In this document: positions 28,748 through 37,513 of the stretch, piece after piece
How positions within the stretch are numbered: position 1 is the stretch's first letter
Layout of the letters: the number at the start of each line of letters is the position of its first letter
Origin: Rhodospirillaceae bacterium
Lineage (GTDB): Bacteria; Pseudomonadota; Alphaproteobacteria; JAEUKQ01
Reading direction: 5' to 3'
Assembly: GCA_016722635.1 (NCBI GenBank)
Contig: JADKIX010000010.1
Span: forward strand, 62,001-126,000
DNA: 64,000 bases
Position numbers and translations under genes: made by a program
The notes under the pieces: generated by a model
What the model was told of the DNA's origin: nothing
Databases searched by the model: none
What the model saw: only the letters and a program-made list of their open reading frames with translations

Positions 28748-31117
28748 GGTTGTCAAAAGGGAATTAGATGACATTGGCATTTATCTGCCATATCTGCGTC
28801 ATATCAATGACAGCATGGTCATGCTGGAAAACCGCCATATGATGACGGTGATCAAACTAGATGGCATTAGTTTTGAAACCATGGATATTGATGATATTAA
28901 CGCCCTCAACAACCAACTGAATTTAGTTTGGCGTAATATCGCCTCTGATCAATTATCCATCCTGCATCATTTGATTAGGCGGGAAGAAAAAAACTATCCC
29001 AGCGGCGATTTCCAATCATCTTTCGCCCAGAAACTAGACGATACGTACCGCCAGCGGATCGACAATACCAAATTATTCGTCAACGACCTATATCTAACCT
29101 TAGTTTGGCGGCCAAAAAATGCGTTGCAGGAAAAAACCAGCGCCTTATTAGCCAAAATTAAGAAAAGCAAAAAAGAAGATACGGAAATTGATCAGGCTGA
29201 AATCAAAGATTTTGATGAAATCATCCGCAACCTTCTTTCCTTTTTACAACGCTATTATCCGCGCATCTTAAGGGTATATGCGGATAAAACCAATTATGCC
29301 GAACATCCGGTTTTATTTTCCGAGCCTGCCGAGTTTTTAAGGCAATTACTGACGGGTTCCTTGGATCCTGTTCCCTTGGTGCGCGGGAAAATGGGCCGTT
29401 CTATCCATACCGACAGGGTTATCTTTGGCCATGCGGCTTTTGAAATTAAGAAAATGGACCATTCTTTATTTGGCGGCATCTTGGCCCTTAAGGAATATAT
29501 GCCCAGCACCTATCCGGGCTTGATTAACAGCCTGCTATACGCCCCTTTTGCCTTTGTTTGCAGCCAGGGATTTAGCTTTCTTGGAAAGCCAGAAGCCAAG
29601 GGCAAGATGGTGCGGAAACAAACGGTGATGATTTCCAGCCAAGAACGGGCTTTCTCCCAAATTGATGATCTGGATGACGCGTTGGATGATTTGGAATCCA
29701 ACCGTTTTGTCATGGGGGAACATCATTTTTCCCTTTTAATCCATGGGGATTCCTTGCCCAATTTGGAAAGAAATATGGCGGAGGGCCGCAGGCGGCTGGC
29801 AGATGCCGGGGCGGTGGTGGCCAGGGAAGATTTAGGGTTGGAGGCGGCTTTCTGGGCACAATTCCCCGATAACCGCAAATTCCGCACCCGGCCCGCCCCC
29901 ATTACCAGCCGCAATTTTGCGGATCTGGCCAGTTTCCATACCCATCCCTCTGGAAAAAAAGACAATAATCATTGGGGCCAAGCGGTGGCTTTGTTAAAGA
30001 CAGCCAGTGGGTCACCCTATTACTTTAATTTCCATGTGAATGATCTGGGTAATACGTTCATTTGTGGCCCGTCGGGAAGCGGGAAAACCGTGGTGCAAAA
30101 CTTCCTGTTGGCGCAGCTCGAGAAATTTGACCCCCAACGCATCTTTTTCGATAAAGACCGGGGGGCCGAGATTTTTATTAGGGCTTCTGGCGGCACTTAT
30201 CTGACCCTTAAAAATGGGAAACCGACCGGGCTTTCCCCCTTAAAATCGTTGGACTTAACCCCGGCCAATCTATCTTTTTTGCGCTTATTTATTCATAAAT
30301 TAGTTTCAGCCCCTGGCCGTCATTTAAGCGTGGTCGAGGACAAGCGCATCGCCTCTGCCTTAGAAGGCCTTAAAAACATTCCCCAGCAGCAGCGTTCTTA
30401 CTGGCCTTGCGGCAACAATTGGGGCAGCAAGACCCGGAAGGGATTGGCGCCCGTTTGGAAAAATGGTGCTTTGGGAAAACATTGGGGTGGGTTTTTGACA
30501 ATGAAAAAGACCAACTCGCTTTAGACCAAAGATTAACGGGTTTTGATATGACCGAATTTTTGGATAATGCCGAAATCCGCACGCCCCTGATGATGTATCT
30601 GTTCCACCGGGTGGAACAACTGATTGATGGCCGACGGATCGTGATTGATATTGATGAATTCTGGAAAGCCTTAAATGATGAGGCGTTCCGGGATTTAGCG
30701 CAAAACAAGCTCAAAACCATCCGCAAGCAAAACGGTTTTCTGGTGTTTGGCACCCAATCCCCCGCCGATGCCTTAAAATCAGAAATTTCCCATACGATTA
30801 TTGAGCAATGCCCCACCCAAATATTCTTCCCCAACCCCAAAGCATCGGAAGATGATTATTGTGGCGGGTTTAAGCTGACCTATAAGGAATATATCTTGAT
30901 TAAGGAAGAAATTATCCCGGAAACACGGCGTTTTTTAATTAAGCAAGGTCATTATTCGGTGGTGGCGGAGCTGAATTTAAATGGCATGAATGATGATTTA
31001 GCCATTTTGTCGGGCACAACCAAAAATATTGAGCTGCTGGATCGGGTGATAGAGAAAGTGGGGGACAACCCAGACCAATGGTTGCCCTTATTTCTGAACG
31101 AACGGCAAAAGGCATAG
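28728..31117 (+). CDS. virB4: VirB4 secretion ATPase (one apparent frameshift)
   Basis: This is the large ATPase that powers pilus assembly and transfer. The N-terminal region spans residues 1-420. Walker A is CGPSGSGKTVVQNFL near residue 450, and Walker B is VIDIDEFWKAL. The frame stops at 30524. The C-terminal third is in another frame from about 30385 to 31117. Adding one T to the TT of CGTTCTTACTGG near 30391 gives QRSLLALRQQLGQQDPEG, exactly the family sequence. The repaired length is about 796 residues. If the shift is real, the ATPase site is separated from its Walker B and the protein would be dead. Confidence 0.92.
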
Positions 31118-31125
31118 GGGGAACC

Positions 31126-31356
31126 ATGGAACTGCTTGAATCCGGGAACAATGATTTTACCATCAAATTAGATTGGAAACATGACTTAAATGTGATTTTT
31201 GTCGTTTTAATGGCGGTTAGCAAAAAATATCAAGACCTTGATAGGGAAATTGCAAACCTGACGAAAGAAGAGGTGGACGGGCTTAAAAAACATTTCCTAA
31301 CCACCCGTACAAAAACTTTTTCTGAGAAAAAACAAGTCAGGGAAATTGAGTCATGA
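31126..31356 (+). CDS. Orphan partner-family protein directly after virB4
   Basis: The product has about 76 residues. It shares the pattern of the array partner proteins (MELLESGNNDFTIKLDWKHD, then LDREIANLTKEEV) but is the most divergent copy, and no toxin-like gene follows. GGGGGAACC precedes the ATG. It is 8 bases after virB4 and so is translated with it. It could protect against a toxin no longer present, or be the founder of the family. Function inferred only from homology inside this window. Confidence 0.6.
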   Translation: MELLESGNNDFTIKLDWKHDLNVIFVVLMAVSKKYQDLDREIANLTKEEVDGLKKHFLTTRTKTFSEKKQVREIES

Positions 31357-31408
31357 GATATATATATTCAAGAGATTGAAAAAAAAATTTGATTTAAAGG
31401 AGAAAACC

Positions 31409-31618
31409 ATGGAACTGATCGCCGCCGATAAAGACACTGTCACCATCAAGATGAATTGGAAAGAGGAATTTAACGCGATTGTTGCGGTTTTTATGTCGGT
31501 TAACCAGGAATATGAGAAGCTTGATGAACAAATTCATAATTTGTCAAAAGATCAAATAAAAAGGCTCAAAAACGCTATGACCGAAATTGGCAAGAAATTT
31601 CCCTTGAAAGGCCGATGA
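31409..31618 (+). CDS. Partner (putative immunity) protein, cassette B
   Basis: The product has about 69 residues. A strong ribosome site (AAGGAG) and the constant start MELIAADKDTVTIKMNWKEEF lead into a variable helical half (YEKLDEQIHNLSKDQI ... KKFPLKGR). The 5' part is nearly identical in DNA to cassettes C, D and E. It ends 8 bases before its toxin-like gene. Inferred to be the specific inhibitor; no outside family is recognised. Confidence 0.68.
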   Translation: MELIAADKDTVTIKMNWKEEFNAIVAVFMSVNQEYEKLDEQIHNLSKDQIKRLKNAMTEIGKKFPLKGR

Positions 31619-31626
31619 TAGGAATC

Positions 31627-32285
31627 ATGACGATAATTGATAACCAGCCTTATAGACTGCAGGACATGTTGTTGGGAATTTCGCAGCATGCCATGAAGCA
31701 TATGGAGGAGTTTAAAAATCCTGTCCTTGGCAAGCCTGTTCTTATTCGTGATCAGCGTGATCTGTACAGGCATGTTGTTGGAACATTATTCCATACAGAA
31801 ACCAAATCATTCAGTGGCCAAGATAAGAGAGATTTTTTCTATAATTCTTCCACTAATACGCTAATCGTTATTAATCCTGCAAAAGACAAAAAGGGTAATT
31901 TTTTTGGAGGCACCGTTTATAGGCCGGATGAAAAAATAAAAGATTTTATAATTTGCATGAATTGGAAACAAGATCTTTGAAGGCAATACCAGTTCTTCAC
32001 GAGAAAGGCGGCATCGTGGCGTTGCGGCCGGAGGTGGCACGGGAATTTGCCAAGGAATATCTGCAGCAAATGGGAAAAGATGTATCCATGGGGCAAAAAG
32101 GCAATCCCCAACCACATGGTCAAGGCAACCCTGTAACTGCTGGGGATAAGGAGCAAACTAAGGAACGACCAATATCTGTTAAAGGGCAGGGGCCAAGTCA
32201 AGGATCGCAAGCGGGAAAGACGCCTACCTCACAACCAATTGAATTAGAACAAAAGAAACAACCCGTCCGGCAACGGACAAGATAA
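31627..32285 (+). CDS. Colicin D-like toxin, cassette B (one apparent frameshift)
   Basis: The N-terminal domain contains AMKHMEEFKNP with the conserved His, LFHTETKSF, KRDFFYN, LIVINPAKD and FGGTVYRP. The frame stops at 31980, but adding a T to the TTTT run near 31942 gives KDFYNLHELE and joins it to the shared module (GGIVALRPEVAREFAKEYLQ), a Gln/Gly/Lys-rich linker and the basic end QPVRQRTR at 32285. The start at 31627 (MTIIDNQPYRL) is chosen over 31615 from the AGGA site and the homologues. A tRNase role is inferred from the colicin D-like layout. Export through the VirB/D4 channel is a guess from the tail and location. Confidence 0.62.
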
Positions 32286-32302
32286 ACCCTAAGGAGAGAA
32301 CC

Positions 32303-32773
32303 ATGGAACTAATCGCTGCCGATAAAGACACCGTCACCATCAAGATGAACCGGAAAGAGGAGTTTGATCCCATTCTGGCAGCATTTACAGCGGTCAATAA
32401 GGATTATGGGATAGCGGATCATCTTTTGCATGAATTAACCAAAGAAGAAATCGCCCGATTACGGTTGCAGCTGGCCAATATCAAATTAGGTTTTTCTAGT
32501 TCTGGCACGAACCGTACTATCCATCAGCAGTCATCAGGGATCCAAATGGTAGTGGCAGATCAAAAAACAGTAACCGTCAAAATGTTGCAAATAAAAGAGT
32601 TTATGGCTGTCTTTGGCGTTTTTGGAGCGTTAGCTGTCCGGTATGATTTGACTGGTCAAGAAACAGATCCGGCAATTTCCAACCTTACGGCTGGCAGTGT
32701 TTTTACAATAGAAGAGAGTTTAGGAGGAATACTGGACTCACTTAACAGGAAATATAATGACAAAATCTTATAA
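32303..32773 (+). CDS. Double-domain partner protein, cassette C
   Basis: The product has 156 residues made of two copies of the partner domain. The first starts MELIAADKDTVTIKMNRKEEF. The second starts near residue 79 as IQMVVADQKTVTVKMLQIKEF and has diverged much more. The AAGGAG ribosome site is strong. The gene overlaps its toxin gene by 17 bases. The doubled form suggests protection against two toxins, or fusion of an old cassette remnant with a new one. Confidence 0.65.
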   Translation: MELIAADKDTVTIKMNRKEEFDPILAAFTAVNKDYGIADHLLHELTKEEIARLRLQLANIKLGFSSSGTNRTIHQQSSGIQMVVADQKTVTVKMLQIKEFMAVFGVFGALAVRYDLTGQETDPAISNLTAGSVFTIEESLGGILDSLNRKYNDKIL

Positions 32774-33415
32774 TTTATCAGAAATATTGCCTGTATTGAC
32801 TGATCATGGAATGCGTCATGAGCGGGAATTAGCCCAATCAAAATCGACCATTGTTCAGCAAAGTGCATTCCGTCATGCAGGTGATTTGCAAAGGCATTTG
32901 CTGCAAGTTTTGTTTCATCCCGATACAAAAAGCTTTAGCGGCCAAAATAATAGGGATTTTTTTTATAATCAACAATTACGCACCTTTATCATGATTAACC
33001 CCAACAAGAATGCGGAAGGGAAAATTTGTGGGGGGACAGTTTTTAGAAGCATTACAAGTAACAGGGTGGAAAAATATTATTTAATAAATTCGCTGAAGGG
33101 CGAAGAAAAACGTTTGGGAAAACCCCCGATTGAACATCAGAAAGGCGGCATCGTGGCGTTGCGGCCGGAGGTGGCGCGGGAATTTGCCAAGGAATATGTG
33201 CAACAAAAGGGCAAAGATGTAGACATGGGGCAAAGACAACCCCACCCACGGTCAGGCAGCCTGTAACTGCTGGAGACAAGGATCAAACTAAGGAACGATT
33301 GGTATCCGTTAAAGGGCAGGGGCAAAATCAAGCATCGCAACCGGGAAAGACACCTATATCAAAACCAATTGAATTAGAACAAAAGAAACAACCCGTCCGC
33401 CAACGGACAAAATAA
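32757..33415 (+). CDS. Colicin D-like toxin, cassette C (frame broken in the tail)
   Basis: This is the most divergent toxin domain in the array: GMRHERELAQ keeps the His, and LFHPDTKSF, NRDFFYN, FIMINPNKN and GGTVFRS follow. The shared module GGIVALRPEVAREFAKEYVQ is intact. The frame then stops at 33266. The same DNA, read one frame over, gives the common linker and basic end QPVRQRTK at 33415, so a small deletion near 33235-33255 has cut the tail. As it stands the product would keep the toxin domain but lose the basic C-terminus. Confidence 0.6.
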
Positions 33416-33433
33416 ACCCTACAGGAGAAAACC

Positions 33434-33640
33434 ATGGAACTAATCGCTGCAGATAAAGACACCGTCACCATCAAGATGAATAGGAAAGAGGAATTTTCCA
33501 CTATCCTGGCCATTTTTATGTCGGCTTATCAAGAATACGACCAACTTGATCAGGAAATTCACAACAGAACAGAGGAAGAAATACATAAGATAGAGCAGGC
33601 ATTATGGGAGATAAGTAAAAAACTTCCTTATAAGAAATGA
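33434..33640 (+). CDS. Partner (putative immunity) protein, cassette D
   Basis: The product has 68 residues with the constant start MELIAADKDTVTIKMNRKEEF, then a variable half (QEYDQLDQEIHNRTEEEIHK) and the end ISKKLPYKK. The AGGAG ribosome site and constant leader are shared with cassettes C and E. It lies 18 bases before its toxin-like gene. Its variable half differs from every other copy, as expected for a partner-specific inhibitor. Confidence 0.68.
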   Translation: MELIAADKDTVTIKMNRKEEFSTILAIFMSAYQEYDQLDQEIHNRTEEEIHKIEQALWEISKKLPYKK

Positions 33641-33658
33641 TTTTTGGGAAAGTAATCC

Positions 33659-34309
33659 ATGGATAATCAGCCCTATCGCCTAAAAGATATTTTACCCGCT
33701 CTTGTGCAGCATAACATAAAACATGCTGGGGAATTTAAAAATCCTGCCTTAGGAAAGGAAACCCTCATAAATAATGTAGAGGATATGAAGAAGCACGTAA
33801 TTTATACTTTATTTCATCCAGAAACGAAGTCTTTTAAAGGGCATGGTAATCGTGATTGTTTTTATAATGTGGCCACCAATACGGTTGTGATCATAAACCC
33901 AGGCAAAGACCAAAATGGTAATATTTTGGGCGGTACGGCTTTCAGACCAAAGGACAAAGAATTGTATTTTCATAAGTTATGGGAGGAAGAGGCTAATAGA
34001 TTAGAACAAAAACCGACTGTTCATCAGCAAGGCGGCATCGTGGCGTTGCGGCCGGAGGTGGCGCGGGAATTTGCCAAGGAATATGTGCAACAAATGGGAA
34101 AAGATGTATCCATGGGGCAAAAAGACAATCCCCAACCACATGGTCAAGGCAAGCCTGTAACTGCTGGAGACAAGGATCAAACTAAGGAACGATTGGTATC
34201 CGTTAAAGGGCAGGGGCAAAATCAAGCATCGCAATCGGGAAAGATACCCACATCACAACCAATTGCATTAGAACAAAAGAAACAACCCGTCCGCCAACGG
34301 ACAAAATAA
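33659..34309 (+). CDS. Colicin D-like toxin, cassette D (intact)
   Basis: This 216-residue protein is the best-preserved copy in its family. Residues 1-97 form the toxin-like domain: NIKHAGEFKNP (His22), DMKKHV (His46), LFHPETKSF (51-59), NRDCFYN (64-70), TNTVVIINPGKD and GGTAFRP. Residues 125-142 carry the shared module GGIVALRPEVAREFAKEY, then a Gln/Gly/Lys-rich linker, and the protein ends QPVRQRTK. From memory, colicin D has a comparable KHAxDF helix holding its catalytic His, then FNPxTNNxVI and a Gly-rich strand. The match is by eye and needs a profile search. Confidence 0.65.
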   Translation: MDNQPYRLKDILPALVQHNIKHAGEFKNPALGKETLINNVEDMKKHVIYTLFHPETKSFKGHGNRDCFYNVATNTVVIINPGKDQNGNILGGTAFRPKDKELYFHKLWEEEANRLEQKPTVHQQGGIVALRPEVAREFAKEYVQQMGKDVSMGQKDNPQPHGQGKPVTAGDKDQTKERLVSVKGQGQNQASQSGKIPTSQPIALEQKKQPVRQRTK

Positions 34310-34327
34310 AACCTACAGGAGAAAACC

Positions 34328-34537
34328 ATGGAACTAATTGCTGCCGATAAAGACACCGTCACCATCAAGGTGAATAGGAAGGATGAGTTTTACGCAATCC
34401 TTGCCGTATTGGGATCAGTTAGTGAGGAATTCAATAAATTAGACCGGGAAATTCATCATTTAACTTTGGAACAAGTAACAAGAATTGAAGAATCTTTACA
34501 TGAAATAAGCAAGAAATTACCTGGTAAAAAAAATTGA
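34328..34537 (+). CDS. Partner (putative immunity) protein, cassette E
   Basis: The product has 69 residues: constant start MELIAADKDTVTIKVNRKDEF, variable half EEFNKLDREIHHLTLEQVTR, and end ISKKLPGKKN. AGGAG precedes the ATG. The stop codon lies five bases before the ATG of the next gene, and a TTG overlapping the stop is a possible alternative start for that gene. It is the last partner gene in the array. Confidence 0.68.
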   Translation: MELIAADKDTVTIKVNRKDEFYAILAVLGSVSEEFNKLDREIHHLTLEQVTRIEESLHEISKKLPGKKN

Positions 34538-34542
34538 GCGAT

Positions 34543-35145
34543 ATGACCAGTAAATCTCACCACCTAAACAATCTTTTAGCTTCCCTTAGCGAACGTTCCA
34601 TGTCTCACGTCAAGGAATTTAAGGATACTGACCTTGGCGTTGCAATTGATATTCATAACCCACATGATATGAAAAAACATGTCATTAAAACGTTATATCA
34701 TCCTGACACAAAAAGCTTTGGCGGCGAGAACAACAGGGATTTCTTTTATAATAAACATACAAATACATCGGTGATTTTAAACCCTAATAAAGATCACACG
34801 GGAAATATTCACGGAGGAGCTGTTTTTAGGCCATCAACGGGAGAACAAAGGTTTCATAAGCTGCATGAAATAGAATCAGGCAGGTGCAAACAAAATCTCA
34901 TAATTCATGAGAAAGGCGGAATTGTGGCGTTGCGGCCGGGGGTGGCACGGGAATTTGCCCGAAAATGTCTGGGGCAAACGGGAAAAGATTTTGGTGGGTT
35001 AGAAACAAATCCGGCAAAGACTGACAATAACTTAACCGGCCTGGCAAAAATTTTTTTCCCACCCAAAAAAACAGGACAACATCTTCAACCCCAAGAACGC
35101 CAATTAACCAAGAAAAAAGCCCCGGTTCGGCGGCGAGCGAGATAA
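34543..35145 (+). CDS. Colicin D-like toxin, cassette E (intact, divergent tail)
   Basis: The product has about 200 residues. The toxin-like domain reads SMSHVKEFKDT, DMKKHVIKTLYHPDTKSF, NRDFFYN, SVILNPNKD and GGAVFRP. The shared module is present (GGIVALRPGVAREFARK). The linker then leaves the common sequence, with a hydrophobic LAKIFFPPKK patch, and ends in a strongly basic APVRRRAR. Being last in the array, its 3' part has no downstream cassette to recombine with, which may explain the divergence. ATG 34543 is preferred to the TTG at 34534 from alignment with the other copies. virB5 starts 60 bases later. Confidence 0.63.
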   Translation: MTSKSHHLNNLLASLSERSMSHVKEFKDTDLGVAIDIHNPHDMKKHVIKTLYHPDTKSFGGENNRDFFYNKHTNTSVILNPNKDHTGNIHGGAVFRPSTGEQRFHKLHEIESGRCKQNLIIHEKGGIVALRPGVAREFARKCLGQTGKDFGGLETNPAKTDNNLTGLAKIFFPPKKTGQHLQPQERQLTKKKAPVRRRAR

Positions 35146-35204
35146 AAAGAAAGCGTAGCGCAATCATGCAAAAAATAAAACAAATCATTTTAGGGGAGGC
35201 ATCG

Positions 35205-35936
35205 ATGAAAAATAGTTTAACAAAAAAAGGCTGGGTATTCGGGTTCGTTTTTTTATGGGCGTCAACGGCAATGGGGCAGGGGATTCCGGTGTTTGACGCG
35301 ACCGAGGTTGCAAGGTCAATTGAGCAAATCCAAAATCAATTGGAACAGATTAAAAAGATGGAAAGCCAGTTAAAAGAGGCACAACGTTTGTATGACAGTT
35401 TTAATAAAACCGGCAATTTAAATGATTTATTAGCCTTGTTAAACGATCCGAAAACCCGCCAATATTTGCCAGCCGATGCGAAGCAATTAACGGGCTTGTT
35501 ACAGGGACAGAATGTGAGTGGTTTTAGTGATATTGCGAACCGTGCCCAAGAAATTCGGGCGGCCAATAGGCAAATGGATGAGGAGAAGGGTATTACCAGC
35601 TTTAATGGTCTTACTTCAAGCCCTGCTAACAATTTTTATTCCCAAGAATTAGAAAGAATAGGGATTCATGTTTCAAATGAACTGGCAATTGGTGAAAAGG
35701 TTTTCAGCAGCGCTAATGATCGGCAAGCAAATATTAAAAAATTAGCTGAGCGGGTTAGCACAGCCACCGATTACCGGGAATTGGCAAATATCCAAGCCAT
35801 GATTTTGTTGGAAATGGCATCCATGCAAAATGAACTTCTAAAAATTCAGGGGCATGGCTATGATTACGAATGCTGGCGAAAAATGGATAACCAGCGTCAG
35901 TTGTGGAAAACAAGCAAACAGCAAAGTGCGGCGTAA
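35205..35936 (+). CDS. virB5: VirB5-like pilus-associated protein
   Basis: The product has 243 residues: a signal peptide (GFVFLWASTAMGQ), then a long helical coiled-coil start (ARSIEQIQNQLEQIKKMESQ), a central globular part and helical C-terminal segments, as in VirB5/TrbJ proteins. It would sit at the pilus tip and contribute to target-cell contact. A GGGGAGG site precedes ATG 35205. In most virB operons this gene follows virB4 directly; here the toxin array separates them. Confidence 0.85.
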   Translation: MKNSLTKKGWVFGFVFLWASTAMGQGIPVFDATEVARSIEQIQNQLEQIKKMESQLKEAQRLYDSFNKTGNLNDLLALLNDPKTRQYLPADAKQLTGLLQGQNVSGFSDIANRAQEIRAANRQMDEEKGITSFNGLTSSPANNFYSQELERIGIHVSNELAIGEKVFSSANDRQANIKKLAERVSTATDYRELANIQAMILLEMASMQNELLKIQGHGYDYECWRKMDNQRQLWKTSKQQSAA

Positions 35937-35996
35937 TTTGAAAAGGCTATTCAAGAATCTTAAAAAATAAAAAGGAAAGAAAAAGGAAAAACAAGA

Positions 35997-36359
35997 ATGA
36001 AAAATATTTTTATCTAGCAAGTTTTAATTGCGGGTTGTGATGATTCATCATCCACACTGCAAAACCCCCTGTTCGGTAAACAATCATCTGCACAATTAAC
36101 CAGAAAATCCGTCCATAACGGGAAGAGATATAGAATTCTTTTTGAAGAATGACTTGAGAAGGGCCAAAGTCATTCGAAAATATTGAAGATGATCAAAGCC
36201 AACGATTGTAGGGCTTCAGCCGTTAATGCAGTAATGGAAATAAAATTAAAACAGAGTCTTCAAAAAAATCAACGAGCATTTCAGTTAGCAAATCCCAAAT
36301 CTGAATTTGCATTAATAGGCGTGCTTATTGCAAAATTGACGAGGAACTGTCTCTACTAG
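35997..36359 (+). pseudogene. Broken small lipoprotein gene (possibly entry-exclusion type)
   Basis: From ATG 35997, behind AAAGGAAAAA, one frame runs 120 codons with TAG at 36015 and TGA at 36150. It reads as a short hydrophobic start, a lipobox-like VLIAGC, and near the end NDCRASAVNAVMEI. EexN-type lipoproteins often lie here between virB5 and virB6 and have a similar C-terminal Cys/Ala pattern, but the match is weak. Two stops in one otherwise continuous frame point to decay rather than to an indel error. Confidence 0.45.
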
Positions 36360-36536
36360 TCCAGATCATTTTATTTGTAATTAAAGCTCATTACTCGTCG
36401 AAATATGAGAAAAATGCCCTGCAAGGATGTCGTGTTCCAGTCGGTTGGTGCGGCAGGGTGGCAGTCTTGCGAAAATTAGTCAGAGAAGAATATACGATAC
36501 CTAGTGAATAATTGTTTAATATTAGGATAAATAACT

Positions 36537-37513
36537 ATGGCAGATACTGTTTATCAATATCTATATAACCAGGTTGCTGCAGCGGTTGACGATAATATGA
36601 CAAACTTCCTGAAGAAGGTTTGCGCTTATATTGAAACTCCTTTGGGTATTGCCATGACCCTGTATGTAGTTATTTATGGGGTGATGATTATCAGGGGACA
36701 AGTTCAGGAACCAATTGAGCGATTTTTTCAAAAGATGATTCAAATTATCAATAATATGGTATGTGGCAGCTAATCCTGATATCTTCAAACTTTATTTTAG
36801 CGATGTTTTTCTGAAGCTGATACCGAATGCTGTTACCGAGGCACAACCGCCTTAAACCAGGAGAAGGTGGAGGAAGATTAAACAAACACTTACAACCTTG
36901 GATTTATCTGGGTATGATATGGCAGAATTTGTACTTAATCTGGCTGGTTTGAGATAGGAAAATATCTGGCAGCCCTGATTATTTTGATCGGAACAACCCT
37001 GGCAGGTTGTGCAGCTTTTATCATAATGGCTATGGCTGCAATTGTTTTAAGTACTTTACTGATTATTGGTCCTATATTTGTTTGCTTATTATTATTTGAG
37101 GCAACTAGTCGATGGTTTTGGAGTTGGTTGTCTAACTTATTCAGTTTTGCTCTTATGCAGATTTTGCTTTTTGCGTTATTAACAGTAGCAAGCGGGATAA
37201 CTGCAAATTTATACAAGAGAAATTGGCAAGGTTTGGCCCCAGACTGCCCGGCAGCCATTAAAGTTGAATTTATTTGCTATAATAACATTTTGATACAGCT
37301 GCCGACTAGCAATTTAACGGTCGATATTGGGGTCCTTTCATTTATTATGAAATGAATATCAGTTCTGCATCAGCGGAGGCGTTCAAAGGGGTTAAAGATT
37401 TGGCTGGTCAAAGAATGCTGGATATATGGCCAGAACTGCATCTAGCAAAAGGTAGATGCAAACTTGCTGATAACCACCTAAAGAAAATCATAAATATAGG
37501 AACAAGAAAGTAA
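36537..37513 (+). pseudogene. virB6: VirB6/TrbL-like polytopic membrane protein, broken
   Basis: Pieces in different frames match the expected order. The start (36537-36773) encodes YQYLYNQVAAAVDDNMTNFL and TPLGIAMTLYVVIYGVMIIRG. A short piece follows around 36775-36850. A third (about 36955-37355) holds TTLAGCAAFIIMAMAAIVLS and the helices typical of VirB6. A last piece (37353-37513) gives ISSASAEAFKGVKDLAGQRM. At least three frame changes or stops are needed. VirB6 is essential for known VirB channels, so the machine is probably not functional unless another copy exists outside the window. Confidence 0.75.

Larger units (their letters stand above)
31390..35145 (+). repeat. Four-cassette array with constant and variable blocks
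   Basis: Near-identical DNA blocks run from GGCGGCATCGTGGCGTTGCG in each toxin gene (32006, 33144, 34031) through the toxin tail and leader to the first ~60 bases of the next partner gene (to about 32360, 33490 and 34385). Between them lie variable blocks coding for the end of the partner and the front of the toxin. Cassette B has only the upstream half-block and cassette E only a short downstream one (from 34915). Confidence 0.8.

Noticed and set aside
31390..35145. CRISPR-like array
   Set aside because: The repeated blocks are hundreds of bases long and coding; no short regular repeats with spacers occur in the window.
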